DNA of 64,000 nucleotides, taken from the NCBI GenBank assembly GCA_037501455.1, contig CM074862.1:81522001-81586000 (forward strand), read 5' to 3'. Position 1 is the first letter of the stretch; the number at the start of each line of letters is the position of its first letter. Of the stretch, positions 24,260 through 35,621 are shown one piece after another. The notes under the pieces are model-generated. The model was given only the letters and a program-made list of their open reading frames with translations, searched no databases and was not told where the DNA came from. The stretch is from Lantana camara. Its lineage: Eukaryota > Streptophyta > Magnoliopsida > Lamiales > Verbenaceae. Position numbers and translations under genes: made by a program.

Positions 24260-24345
24260 GTAAGTCTTTACTCCTTGCTTTCTTCGCTAATTTCTGTAAG
24301 TTAGCATTTTTTGGCTCACACTTCCCTTTCCTCCATCTTACGCAG
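24260..24345 (+). other. Predicted intron 2 of the antisense gene
   Basis: Perfect donor GTAAGT at 24260 and acceptor CTTACGCAG at 24337-24345; T-rich inside. Phase 0 on both sides. Confidence 0.7.
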
Positions 24346-25539
24346 CAAGTTCTCCCCCGGCTCCGAAATGTGCAAATGCGAGCCTCCATTTATGCCGAGC
24401 GCAAGGCCAAGTACAAGAAGATGGCCCGCTCAAACGACCCGGCTCAGATTCAATCGGAGCTGGACGCAGAAATTGCAAAGTATGAATCCCTCAAGGATTT
24501 GTACAATAAAACGGAGGAGGAGCTGGGAAAACTGAAGGAGGATTTTCAGGTGGTGGAGAGCGCTTGAAACAGCTTGAGCGGCAAATTGGCCCAGGCTGAC
24601 GAGCGTCGCAAGAAGGCGGAGACTGAGCTGGAGAGCTGGAAGACGAGGGCTCTGGAGGCTGAGAGGAAATTCAACGACACCATGAACGAGTGGCCTCAGA
24701 GTCTGGAACGTGCGAGCAAGGAGGCCCTTATCAAATTTTGCCACTCAAAGGCCTTTAACTTCGCAGCCTCGTTGCACTGCCTGGATGAGGCCCAGAATGC
24801 CTTCAACTTGGCCGTTGAGCAGGGCATCCACAAGGGGCTAACTGACCCGGCTATGAAGGGAGCAGAGGGCACGGGGCTCATGTTCAACGAGCGTTGTGAG
24901 GAAGTGGATGAAGACCCAAACGACCCCGCGGACGCCATTGCTGAGATGGAGTACGACTTCTTGGTTAAGCTGATCCAAGATGAGTACACGGACGCTCATC
25001 GGGGAAGGGGGTGCTGCTCAATCCGCTCAAAATGATGACCCTGAAGATGAGCCCCAAGCGCCTATCGTGGAGGATGCCACTGTCCCAGCTGCCGAGGGTG
25101 CTAACGCCTCCGTTCCTGCTGCCAATGAGCCTGACTATCCCCAAGCCCAACCGCAAGAGCCTGAAGGCCCAGTTCATGGCCCCGTGGCCCAGAATATACT
25201 GGTGATCGTTGATGAAGACGTTGCTCCAGCCGCCTGAGACTTTCCTCTTATAAATTTTCTATGTATTTTCCTGTTTTAATGCCTCTCTTCTTTCTTCTGA
25301 AACAATACTTCATAGGCCTTTGAGCCCTTTGTCTTGTAAGATTTTTTGCAATGAATATATATTCTATTCTTTGTAACTTTGTTCTTTTGCTTACTTATGA
25401 ATCAGAACTTATACTTAGAGCTTGCTGGAACAAATCTTGTAATAATAAGACTGTGTGTAGCATACTCTGTGGATGTTTTATTTCTCTGATAAGCCTTTAG
25501 AACTTTGAGAAATTTTGTTAACTTCTGTAAATCTTGAAA

Positions 25540-25890
25540 ATTCGCCTAAGTCTTGAGCGATCGTGAGGGTCTTATTGTGAGATTGCCCTCCCTAATCAAG
25601 ACTTGAATAAATTTTTGCCTTTGTCATAAGCCTTGAAAATTTGTCTAAGTCTTGAGCGATCGTGAGGGTCTTATTGTGAGATTGCCCCCCACTCAAGACT
25701 TGTATAAATTTTTGCTTTTGTCATAAGCCTTGAAAATTTGTCTAAGTCTTGAGCGGTCGTGAGGGTCTTATTGTGAGACTGCCCTCGTTCCAGACTTGGG
25801 GACCTTCTTCTTATTCTCGAAAATTATGCTAAGTCTTGAGTATTTACGAGGGTCTTACTTAGAGGTTGCCCTCGTTCAAGACTTGTGACG
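25540..25890 (-). repeat. Tandem repeat of about 90-100 bp in the Tat 3' region
   Basis: Four units, beginning near 25549, 25647, 25742 and 25830, each with TAAGTCTTGAG, GAGGGTCTTA, GCCCTC and a closing CAAGACTT that can pair with the opening AGTCTTG. The first three are closest to each other. It lies between integrase and the antisense gene, the region of Tat elements known to breed tandem repeats. Confidence 0.85.
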
Positions 25891-26230
25891 TTCCGTCCGC
25901 AAGGGATCCCACTTTCGAGCGCAAGGCGTTGTAAGAAACGGCCAAGGCCTACTAGGATTTTCCCCATCTCGTTTAATTGGTTATGAGCATAACCAGTCTA
26001 TCCTTATGAGGGCGTCCCCCCAAGCGGAGTAGAGTGCTGGGCATTCATATAGGAAGGGATTGCCAACCACGCTCGTGAAAACGAGGGACATGGGTCTCAT
26101 CCATTCAAGCGATCAAAGAAACATAATGTTAGAACAATTTAAGAAAAAGTTATACTGGAACTTACTCACAATTGGAAGTACAGAGGAACCCACCAAAGAG
26201 GGTCGTTACATCATGTTCCGCAAAGAGCTT
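25891..26230. other. Spacer between tandem repeats and integrase end
   Basis: About 340 bp with no motif I recognise. The integrase frame ends at 26231 on the minus strand; a plus-strand open frame at 26060-26617 is a shadow of it. Confidence 0.5.
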
Positions 26231-27739
26231 TTAAACATAAAACCGCCGGAGGTTACATGCGTTCCAAGGGCGAGGCAAGCGTTCACCTTGAAGTGTCTCC
26301 AGGGTGTAAGTGTTGTTAGCTCTGAGTTGTACGACCTTGAATGGGCCTTCCCAATTGGGGTCCAATTTCCCCACGTGCCTGGACACTTCCACTTTCTTCA
26401 AAACCAAGTCTCCCAACTGGAAAGTTCTTTCCCTCACACGCTTGTTGTACTGTTGGGCCACAGAGGCTTTATAATGGTGGATCTTAGCCCAGGCTTTGTG
26501 TCTCCTTTCATCCAGCAAGTCCAACTCCAAGCTCCTGTTGCCATCGTTGAGCTGAGGCTCGAAATAGCCGACACGAGTGGATTCATTTACTATCTCCGCT
26601 GGTATCATCGCTTCTGATCCATAAACGAGCGCGTAAGGTGTTTCTCCAGTGGCCGCTCGTGGGGTAGTGCGATAAGCCCAAAGCGCTCCTTGCAGCTCTT
26701 CAGCCCATTCACTTTTCTTGCTCTCAAGCATGGTTTTCAGATGTTGCAAGATGATCCTATTGGTAACTTCTGCTTGCCCATTGGCTTGAGGGTGTCCTAC
26801 AGAGGTAAATCGCTGCTCGATCCCCAACTCGGAACACCATTCTCGTGTGTCGGCTGCTATGAACTGGGATCCGTTGTCAGAGATAAGTACCCTCGGGATA
26901 TCGTACCTGCAAATGATGTTTTTCCAAATGAAGTCCCTCACAACTCTGAAAGTGATCTTTGCAACGGCTTCGGCCTCGGCCCACTTGGTGAAGTAGTCGA
27001 CGGCTAAAATGACAAACTTCTTTTGTCCCGCAACCACGGGCAAGGGGCCCACGATGTCTATTCCCCACTGGTCAAAAGGCCAAGAGACGTCTATTGGGAT
27101 CATCTGTGTGGCTGGCAATTGAGGGAGATTTGAATGAAATTGGCACTTAGGGCACTTCCTCGAAAATTCAATGGCATCTTGGAGAACTGTAGGCCAATAA
27201 AACCCACTTCTCAGAACCTTCTTTGCCAGGATACGCCCTCCAGAATGATTCCCACAACTTCCATTGTGGATGAGTTCAAGCGTCTCCTTCGCTTGTGAGG
27301 GCCTTAGGCATCTCATTGGGGGTCCTTGAAATGATTTCTTGAATAACCTCCCCTCGTGATCCAAAGCGAAACGAGGGGCCTTACTTCGGACTTTCCTAGC
27401 TTCCACCTTGTCAGTGGGGGGAATTCCATCCCTAAGGAAAACGACGATGTCGTCAAGCCAACAAGGCTCGTTTGGATCAATCATAGCGATTATCCCAATG
27501 GCGACCCTTTCCCTGATCAAAGGTTCCTCAGTCTTTAGGAACGTAACAGAACGCTCAGAAGTACCTTCCAAAGCTGACGCAAACTTTGACAAAGCGTCCG
27601 CACGCTCGTTCTCCTCCCGTGGTACTTGAAGTAGATGAAATTCCTTGAACTTCCCGATGATTTCTCTGGCTTTACTCAGGTACTGCACCATGGTGGTTTC
27701 TCGAGCCTCATAAGTTCCTTCAATCTGGCTCGCAATTAA
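26231..27739 (-). pseudogene. Tat element second RNase H end and integrase
   Basis: Continues in the same frame after the TAG at 27742-27740, so it would be translated only with that codon read or restored; the open stretch with a Met starts at 27691. It begins with the end of the plant-type second RNase H, then the integrase HHCC zinc-binding module (H/H near 27270-27245, CPKC near 27152) and the core with catalytic acids in DIVGPL (near 27055), SDNGSQF (near 26875) and the Glu of NGQAEV (near 26780), ending with a GPFKV-type C-terminal module (near 26350). Length and motifs look complete. Integrase inserts the cDNA into the chromosome. A single stop separates it from RT upstream. Confidence 0.92.
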
Positions 27740-30700
27740 CTATGAATCCACATAAGCGGTGATTCTGGAGGCTCCATTCTGAAAAGCAATATTCAATCCT
27801 TGCACGAGGGCTTCATATTCTGCCTCGTTATTAGTAACTTGGAAATCCAGCTTGATTGCAAAGTCCAGCTCAATCCCATCGGGGTTTCTAAGGGCCACTC
27901 CTACTCCTCCCCCTTGAGAGGTTGAGGAACCATCTGTGTGCAGGACCCATAACCCCTCACTCTCCTGAACGGCAGGCTCTAAACCAAAGCGTTCTGCCAA
28001 CAAATCAGCTACCACCTGAGCCTGTATCGCGGTCCTGGGCTCGAAGCATAAGTCAAACTGGCTCAATTCGATGGCCCATTTGATTAATCTCCCAGACACG
28101 TCTGGCTTAGACAGCACTTGCTTCAAGGGTTGGTCGGTGAGAACCGTTATGGAGTGCGCTTGAAAGTAAGGTCTCAGCCTTCTTGAGGCGTTAATAAGAG
28201 CAAACGCGAATTTCTCAATCTCCAAATACTTCTTCTCGGCTCCTTGCAATGTTTTGCTCAGATAATAGATAGGTAAGTGTTTCCGCTCCCGTACAGCGAT
28301 CAGAACCGCGCTTGTGGTCTCGGAAGAAACGGAAAGATACATAAATAATCTCTCACCTTCGACGGGCTTAGTCAGCAGTGGTGCGCTCGATAAGTAAGCC
28401 TTCATATCTTGCAGCGCCCTTTCGCATTCTTCTGTCCAAGCAAAGTTACGTGCGTTCCTCAAAATTTTGAAGAAGGGAAGGTTCCTGTCCGCCGAGCGCG
28501 AAATAAACCTATTCAACGAGATGATTTTTCCTACTAGGACTTGCACTTCCCGCAAATTTCGAGGGGAGGGAATTTCCAATATGGCCTTGATCTTCTCCGG
28601 ATTGGCCTCAATTCCCCTCTGACTGACCATGTAACCTAAGAACTTTCCCCCTTGCACTCCAAAGGTGCACTTCGAAGGGTTCAACTTCATCCCATACTGA
28701 CGCAGGATTGAAAAAGTGCGCTTGAGATCTTCCAAGTGGGAGTCCTGGCGCTCGCTTTTGACAATCATATCATCCACGTAAACCTCCATGGACCTTCCAA
28801 TTTCTTTTTCAAACATCTTGTTGACGAGCCGTTGATACGTAGCTCCGGCGTTCTTGAGTCCGAAAGGCATGACTAAGAAGCAATATACCCCCAGATGGAC
28901 AACAAACGAGGTTTTGGGGCGGTCTTCTGGGGCCATAAAGATCTGATAGTAACCCTGGAAAGCGTCCATCATGCTCATGAGCTCGCAGCCAGCGGTCGAA
29001 TCCACCAATTGGTCAATCCGGGGCAGCGGGTAAGGATCTTTAGGGCAGGCCTTGTTGAGATCAGTGAAATCATTGCACATGCGCCATTTATTCGCGCTCT
29101 TGGGCACCAAGACGACATTACACAACCATTCCGGGTACAAGATGGGCTCGATATATTGAGCCTCCAGGAGTTTATTAACTTCCTCTTCAATGACTTTCTT
29201 TCGAAAGCCATGTACATCCCGCTTTTTCTGCTTGATGGGCTTGAAAGAGGGATCCACATTGAGCCTATGGACAATGACGCTTGGGTCAATCCCTGTGAGG
29301 TCGGAGGCTTTCCACGCAAATACATCACTGTTCTCCCTGAGGAAGTCAATCATCATAATCTGAGAGGGCCCCGAGAGGTTAGATCCTATCTGAGTAGTCT
29401 TATCCTTGTTTCCGGGTTCCAACTCAATGGTCAGGAACTTCTCCGAGGGTTCGATCCTTATCTCAGGGCGAGGAAGTTCGAGCGCCCTCTTCTTTCCTGT
29501 CAAACGGTCACCGGGTGCTGACTCACCCCCTCCCGGCTCGTCTCCTTCTGAGGATGATCCACCAACGGTCCCTGGTGGTGCACTTTCGAGGGGATTCTCC
29601 ACGTTGTCTCCCTTCTTCTTTTTGTTCTTCTTCTTGTTCAACTTCGCCCTTTTCCGTGCTGGGCTATCCTCATCTAGATTGGGGAAATCCACTGATTTCT
29701 TGGTGGAACCAATTTGGAAGGTTTTCTCCGCTTTAGGCTTTCTAAGGGACAACATGTAACATTCCCAAGCCTCTCGTACATTGTACAGTACTTCTCCCAC
29801 GCCCTCGGAGGTAGGGAATTTAATCTTCTGGTGGTAGGTGGAGATGATGGCTTTGAAATCCACGAGGGCAGGGCGCCCAATTATGATGTTATAAGGAATG
29901 TCAATCTCCACCACCGCGTATGTTACCAAGAGTGTCTTGCGCTGAGGGGCTCGGCCGAATGAAGTAGCTAATCGAATTTGCCCTTGTGGGACAACTTCCG
30001 AGCCTCCAAAGCCAATGAGGGCTGTTTTAAGAGGCTCGAGCGGAAGGTCAGCCTTCATCTTTAAAAATGTAGAATAAGGCAAAACATTAACAGAGCTTCC
30101 ACTATCCACCAACACCCTTTTTACAACATGATTGTGCACATCTACACTAACCACCATGGGGCAATCGGAAGTTACACCCTCCCCATGGGGTGTTACAATA
30201 TGCTCTAAATCCCTATCATCGAAGCCTATTACATCATTCTCTCTTGACCTTTGAGCGCTGGAACTCTGGATGGCGTAGATGGGTTTAGGCACTGTTGGGC
30301 GTTGGTTGTAGCTCCGGACATACCTCCGCCGGGAGGCGTTGGAATCCCCTCCTGACGAGCCTCCTACAATCATATTTATGACTGCGAAAGGTTCGTTTTC
30401 TTGCTCAGGGGCTTTTCCTTTACTGCCCCGGCGGCTGCTGCTTTCAGGGGGTCCCCTACCCCTTGGGCTCTTCGAACGGGACGGACTCCTCCTTCTTCCC
30501 CCAGAGCGCTCGTTGCAGTGTTCAACGTAACGCTCGAGCACCCGGACGAATTCCTTCAGGTGGCCCCCTGCGACGAGCCTCTGAATCTCAGCTTCCAACT
30601 GGCGGCACTCATCCGTGTCGTGCCCCCTCTGCTTGTGGAATGCGTAGTATTTTCTCGAGCGCCTGAGCGAGTCCGTTTCTCTCATCTTGATGGGTCTCTT

Positions 30701-31771
30701 AAAGAGCTTTTTATCGGAGAGGTTGTAGACTTCTGAATTCGGTCTGGTGAGCGGGACCCTCTCAAATCGACGAGGGGGTGGGGGCGACCTTTTGCGCTCT
30801 TGAGGGCGCTCCTTCTTGACTACCACCTCCCATCCCCGCTCGTAATGGGGTCGTTCGTTCCTGGCTGGACTATGATGCCAGGGACCATTCGTCCCATACA
30901 TGTCTTCGAGCGCGAAGAACGGCTCGGCTACCTCTCTTAAGGCCATGAGGGTCCCTGGCCTCCTTTCTACAATGGCATCGGCAAACTTCTTGCTCACATA
31001 CTGCTTGTGATCCACAGCCTGAAAGAGCACTAGGATCAAGAAATCCATAGAAGGCCTCTCCACCTGCAGGATCTCCTTGTTGAAGCGGGCGAAGAACGAG
31101 AGAAGAGACTCGCTCTTGCCTTGCACCACGTTGTAAAGGGCAGTAGGTGCGGTGACTGGCGCTTTCAAAGAATTAAAGTGGTTGAGGAAAGCATGAGCCA
31201 GCTCTTCATATGAGTGAATCGAGCGCGGCGGCAGTCGCTTGTACCACTCCTGAGCCATTCCCACTAAGGAAGTGACAAACACTTTGGCCCAGTAGTTGCT
31301 GGAATGCTCGTAGAGGTGCATTAGATGTAAAAAGTGATCCAGATGTTCAGCCGGATCAGTCGTCCCGTCGTATCGGTTGATGGAAGTGGGGATTTTGGCC
31401 ATGCCTGCTTGGGCCATCAAAACTTCTTCCACGAGAGGGGAGCCTCTCGCCAACGGGTGGTACTCATACGTGCCGAAGTTTTCCTCCGGCTCCTTGCGGT
31501 GGGGGACCTTTGGTGGGGGGTCCTTGGTACGGGCGCTTCTGGCGTCAACCCGTTCATCCCGACTAGGGGAGATCTGAGTTGATCGCCCTCGTGAGAGCTG
31601 TCCCACAATATCCTTTAAACCCTGCAGCTGGTCTTGCACAGCCGCGAGGATGTCAGGATTCACGTCCCCTTGCCTGTCCCCTTGCCTGGGGGCTCGAGAG
31701 CCCCTTCTGGAGACATGAGAGTCCCCTTCATTCTCGTTCACTCGTTCTGTGGGCTCTTTATTCCTGCCCAT
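27740..31771 (-). pseudogene. Tat element gag-protease-RT-RNase H polyprotein
   Basis: An uninterrupted 1343-residue frame. Gag capsid region from about residue 130 (YDGTTDPAEHLDHF) to 260; basic region and a degenerate zinc motif (YYAFHKQRGHDTDEC, first Cys replaced) near 375; aspartic protease VDSGSS near 555; RT with FQGYYQ near 935, VMPFGLKNAG near 965 and catalytic YVDDM near 1000; RNase H near 1090-1220; and the start of a second, plant-type RNase H (LHTDGSS near 1280, NNEAEYEAL). The frame ends in TAG at 27742-27740, where family members have Gln. Upstream the same frame continues beyond a TAG (31795-31793). Only these two stops keep the polyprotein from being whole, which fits recent insertion. 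Confidence 0.93.
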
Positions 31772-31792
31772 GGAGAGACGCTCGTTGCCCTC

Positions 31793-32427
31793 CTACCGGG
31801 GCACTTCTCTGGCTGGTGGTGGTGGCGGTTGTGCCCTCAGGACAGCCTGGGCTTCTCTGAGGGGAAAATTTTGTTGTCCGCCCAAAGGGGCTGCAACTTG
31901 AGTGGCCTGCCCAGAGGGAAAGTACATGGAGTGGAACCTCTCCCATGCTCCCTGGGCCGCCTGAACCTCACATTGGGCATAGAGAGCCCTCAACTGCTGG
32001 GTGGTTAGTGGAGGTAACTCCACTCCTTCAATCTCCCTGGGGATCACCACCGGGAGCTGGATCTGACCAGCATGATACGGCTGGACCGACGGCACCATAA
32101 CAGCCGGGGTGAGGGTATATCCGGGTGGGGGCATCATGTAACCCTGCACTCCGGGATTCACCTGGGGATGGACCCATGGGTTCTGAGCGGGCTGCGGTGG
32201 AGCAGAGAGAGAGACTCCTCCAGCGGCGGCGGGAATTGGCAGTGCCGGCGGCGTAGGTGGAGGTATTGAAGACCCTGCTTGCGGAGTCACTCCTGCGGCG
32301 GGAGGTGCTCCACCAACGGTCACGGAAGGAGGCGGGGCTCCACCAGTAGTGGTGGAGGGAATAATGATATTGGCATCTTGGGAGGCGTTATCTCCTCCTC
32401 CCACGGCTCCAGACCTTGTAGCGACCA
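31793..32427 (-). pseudogene. Tat element N-terminal Pro/Ala/Gly-rich gag extension
   Basis: The first in-frame Met I prefer is MVATRSG at 32427, soon after the 5' LTR; an upstream Met at 32551 lies inside the LTR. About 210 residues, rich in Pro, Ala and Gly (repeated GGAPP, PPPTPP), with a more ordered end (LTTQQLRALYAQCE). It ends in TAG 31795-31793 but is in the same frame as the main polyprotein, whose next Met is at 31771. Either a nonsense change split one gag, or this is a separate small upstream protein. I cannot tell which. Confidence 0.75.
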
Positions 32428-32492
32428 TGACTGGAAAGGGTAAGAGTGTGCTTGCTCTTCTACCAATAGAAAGAAAGAAAGGGATGGAGAAA

Positions 32493-32516
32493 CGGTTTCC
32501 CACAGACGGCGCCAAA
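32493..32516 (-). promoter_or_regulatory. Tat element primer binding site (TGGCGCC type)
   Basis: Minus-strand TGGCGCCGTCTGTGGGAAAC starts a few bases inside the 5' LTR end. TGGCGCC-starting primer sites, not the initiator Met type, mark the Athila/Tat branch of plant Ty3/gypsy. Confidence 0.85.
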
Positions 32517-32518
32517 AA

Positions 32519-33322
32519 TGATGGGTTCAGAATGTGAGGGTCCGAATCCAATCACTTTACGATTTGTAATTGTGGAGGAAACCGCCGGAGATTCGCCGGA
32601 AATGAGAAAGGGGGTTCTACCTGTTGGGACAAGCACAATAAAAGTCAGAAGGCCAAGCTGGGGGAATTGGGGGTGATACCCAGTTTGGCTCTCCGACGCT
32701 CAAGTCAGTTCAAGGTATGAAGGAGAAACGTAAGTTCAGTCACAGTTTCAGTGATGAAGATTGCTTACCAGTGTAGAAGATGACTTTAGCTATTTATAGT
32801 GGGCCCTTTGGTCATTTGCCTCAAGTGGTCCTGGCCGAATGTTGCCCTAACACGTGGCGCCATGAGAGAGAAACCTAGGAGGAATCTTCTGCAAAAGCGG
32901 CCAAAAGTTGGTGCTGGCAACAGTGGCAGGTGCGCGGGCATGTACGATGTGTCAGAGAGCCATTTGGGTGGTTGATAACGAGGGCTTATGAGCCCGCTCG
33001 TGACAACCAAGAGTATCGGAGGCCAAGATATCCGTTGGGGGGGATGAAGGCTCCAGTTCAAGCAATGAGCCAAATGGGAATGCCACTCTGAGGGAGTGTG
33101 ACGCTCGAAGAGGGCTCCCTTGGCATGTGGACGTGCCAATCATACAGTATGAATGGCGCTCGTGAGAGTGACAGTGCTCGTTGGGCTTAGCGCCTGAAGA
33201 AGGATTGCGCTCGTTGGGCTTAGCGCTCGGGCACTGATGGGTGCAACCTTGGGGAGACAGATGTCATCATCTCGGTGGTGCCACGTGTCCTAACGTGGGA
33301 CGATCGTATTTTGACCCCATCA
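32519..33322 (-). repeat. Tat element 5' LTR (804 bp)
   Basis: About 99% identical to 20920-21733. It adjoins TSD CATAC at 33323-33327. Confidence 0.95.
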
Positions 33323-35505
33323 CATACCTTCTTCAATTTTTTGAATGAACTCATATTCTTCCTCAATGGATTTGATTGGACCGCGACGAAGCCAATCTTG
33401 ACAACAAATCAAAGCTTGTGCCATCTTTGGAGTTAATGAAGATCTAAAGTCATCAATGATGCGCCCCCTGGTGTTGAATGCCGACTCAGATGCCACTGTA
33501 AAAACGGTCATTGCAAGCAACTCACGAGCCAATCTAGATAAAATGGGAAATCTTGGAGAATGCATTTTCCACCATTCGATGATTTCAAAATCATCAGAAT
33601 CTTTCTCAATTCCTTCATGCAAATACATATCAACCTCTGATTGATCCAACTTTTCCAATCTCTGAAATCATCTTATGATACTTCTTCCTTTTTGCCCTTG
33701 CAGCTCTTCTTTCTTGCTCAGGCTCGGATAAAGGAGATGAACTTCCATCACTACTATCCGAAGGGGATGAACTAGAAGTCCGAGATGGTGGAAGTGTACC
33801 AGAGAACAGCTCCTTGTACTCTTCAAAAACATCATAAAGGGCTTCTTTGGCCAAACTTAGCATGTCTTGTCCAGTGTCTTCACCGTAAATATTCTTGAAA
33901 ACATATTCAACATATTCCAATTTGTGACGAGGATCAAGCATCACGACAACATATAACATCATATTCATCTTTGAGATATTCCCCCAATACTTATCGAATT
34001 TCAGTTTCATTCTCTTTGCCATGTCTATCAACACATCATCGCCACTCTTGAACCATTCTTTTAGCAAATCATCTATATCACTAATCTCATCAAGAAATGT
34101 GTTAGATGTCACAAATAAAGAACCAGAAACTCGAAGAGTAAGTTCATAGAAATGTTGCAATACGGTAACCAATCTATCCACCATATCCCAATCCTCTTTT
34201 GATGGCAGTCCCAGGTCTCCATGACTTCCACCGGGAGTAAAATCAGCCCGAAAATCAGCATCACAAATTTCATATCTATCAAACACACCTTGATATATCA
34301 ATGCTGTTTCTAACATCATATAAACCGAATTCCATCGAGTTGGAACATCTAGACACAAAGATTTCTTACTTTACACTTTCTCCTCAGCCACATAATTATT
34401 AAACTTTCTCAATCTAACAGGTGATTGTTTGACATATCTTACAGCAGTTCGAACACGTTCAACAGATTTATTCATCTCTTTCAACCCGTCTCTAACAACA
34501 AGAGCCACAATATGAGCCAAACAACTCATATGCAAATACTTCCCACCCAAAATAGAAGTACCCCACGTAGTCAATCTTCTTCTAAAGTAAGCTACAGTTG
34601 TATCATTTGATGAAGCATTATCAACAGTTATTGTGAAAATCTTATCAACACCCCAATCAAGCAAGCATTTCTCAATTAACAAGCCTACTTCATCACCCTT
34701 ATGTGAAGGACATGGAATAAAATTAAGAATGATTTTATGTAATTTCCAGTCCTCATCAATAAAATGACCAGTCAAAGCCATATATATTAATCTTTGATTC
34801 GAAGTCCATGTGTCGGTGGTCAATGAGAGGCGTTGTCCAGATTTCTTAAAATAATTCTTCAATTTTGTTTTTTTCATCAAAGTATAACTTGTAACAATCT
34901 CTAGTAGTGGTTGTTCTTGAAGGCACATGAAATTGAGGACACACAACAGACATAAAGTGCCTAAATCCTTCATTCTCAACAAACTTAAAAGGCAATTCAT
35001 CAACAATAGTCATACGAGCCAATGCCTTTCTCATAGCCTCATAATCAAATTTCCAACTAGAAGACATATCTTTACCACCAGTCGCACTTTGACAATAACT
35101 TTGAATTGTATGGTTATCACCAGCTGCAATATTATCAGGGTGTTTCTTACATACCTTCAAGTGACTATTCATACCCGAAGTCCCATTTTTTGCTGGATCA
35201 GCTGCATAGGTTCGACCACAATGCTTACATTTTGCTCTTGGTTTTCCAAATTCATCGATATAGAGAATAAAATGATCCCAAGCCTTGGCCCTTTTAGAAA
35301 TCTCCTTTCTCTTTGGCCTTTCCTCAGTATCCTGCTGAGTTTCTTGTTGAGTTTCTGCTGGATCTTTTTGTTTAGACTCTGCATTGTCACTCAAATTCAA
35401 GCTCTCAACTGGAATATCTTCAAATGATGAACCAACGGCTGGACTAAAAGCATTGGAAGGTGGATTCATTGTTGTTGAGTCAATATTTTCAGCTTCTTTT
35501 TCCAT
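33323..35505 (-). pseudogene. hAT transposase, BED-finger type (RICESLEEPER/DAYSLEEPER-like)
   Basis: Minus-strand transposase. Start chosen at 35505 (MEKEAEN), right after a good acceptor (GTTACAG, near 35512) that suggests a leader intron. Order: acidic N-terminus; BED zinc finger (CKHCGRTY, then H..C near 35215-35150); the hAT core with LTTDTWTS near 34815, TVDNASSND near 34620 and CLAHIVALVV near 34515; WNSVYMM near 34320; and the C-terminal dimerisation region (FPILSRLARELLAM, ASESAFNTRGRII) near 33565-33460. Frames change near 34870 (an A-run), and around 34370 and 33650, so the gene is broken. The last coding exon ends at 33328, with the splice donor GTATG duplicated as the Tat element's TSD. 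Confidence 0.9.
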
Positions 35506-35621
35506 CTCTGTAACATATAAGTGAATAATAGTAATTAACAAGTGAAAAAATGAGAAATAAAGCCATTAAAATAACAGATCTGGGATGCATAGTCATTTCT
35601 TTGACAAATTGATTTTAAGAA

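Larger units (their letters stand above)
22376..25237 (+). pseudogene. Antisense extra gene (aORF) of Tat element, three exons
   Basis: Plus-strand gene lying opposite to gag-pol, between integrase and the 3' LTR. Predicted exons are 22376-23471, 23594-24259 and 24346-25237. The introns are 122 and 86 bp with GTTAG..TTTTTGCAG and GTAAGTC..CTTACGCAG borders, and both junctions keep phase. Exon 1 has an acidic N-terminus, a Lys/Ser-rich patch (near residue 105) and a globular part (near 180-350) whose ...LLNDLGLCPSQIVPNG... region recalls the Pfam 'putative gypsy type transposon' domain (PF04195), recalled, not searched. Exon 2 is Arg/Gly-rich, then basic with KRKRM. Exon 3 is coiled-coil-like (24370-24700) and ends acidic and Ala/Pro-rich. 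Damage: a frame change at the poly-G run (23781-23796), TGA at 24565-24567 and a frame change near 24995. Extra antisense ORFs are known in Tat elements; function unknown. Confidence 0.75.
20920..33322 (-). mobile_element. Tat-lineage Ty3/gypsy retrotransposon, 12.4 kb, near intact
   Basis: Minus-strand element with LTRs at 32519-33322 (5') and 20920-21733 (3'), ends TGATGGGTTC and ACCCCATCA, and TSD CATAC at 20915-20919 and 33323-33327. Order on the minus strand: 5' LTR, a TGGCGCC-type PBS, gag-protease-RT-RNase H-second RNase H-integrase in one frame (32427 to 26231, two TAG codons), a 3' region with tandem repeats, an antisense gene (plus strand 22376-25237), a PPT and the 3' LTR. The PBS type, the extra RNase H and the antisense ORF point to the Tat group (Retand-like). 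LTRs differ by about 8 substitutions in 804 bp plus one 10-bp indel, so it is the youngest large insertion here. It sits in the hAT transposase gene, in the same direction. Confidence 0.93.

Noticed and set aside
25540..25890. CRISPR-like array
   Set aside because: Plant nuclear DNA; units are contiguous tandem repeats, not short repeats with unique spacers.
28895..31860. Several plus-strand open frames
   Set aside because: Shadows of the minus-strand Tat polyprotein; no motif and no independent start context.
34927..35427. Plus-strand 166-residue frame
   Set aside because: Lies opposite the BED finger and start of the hAT transposase, whose domains explain the sequence.
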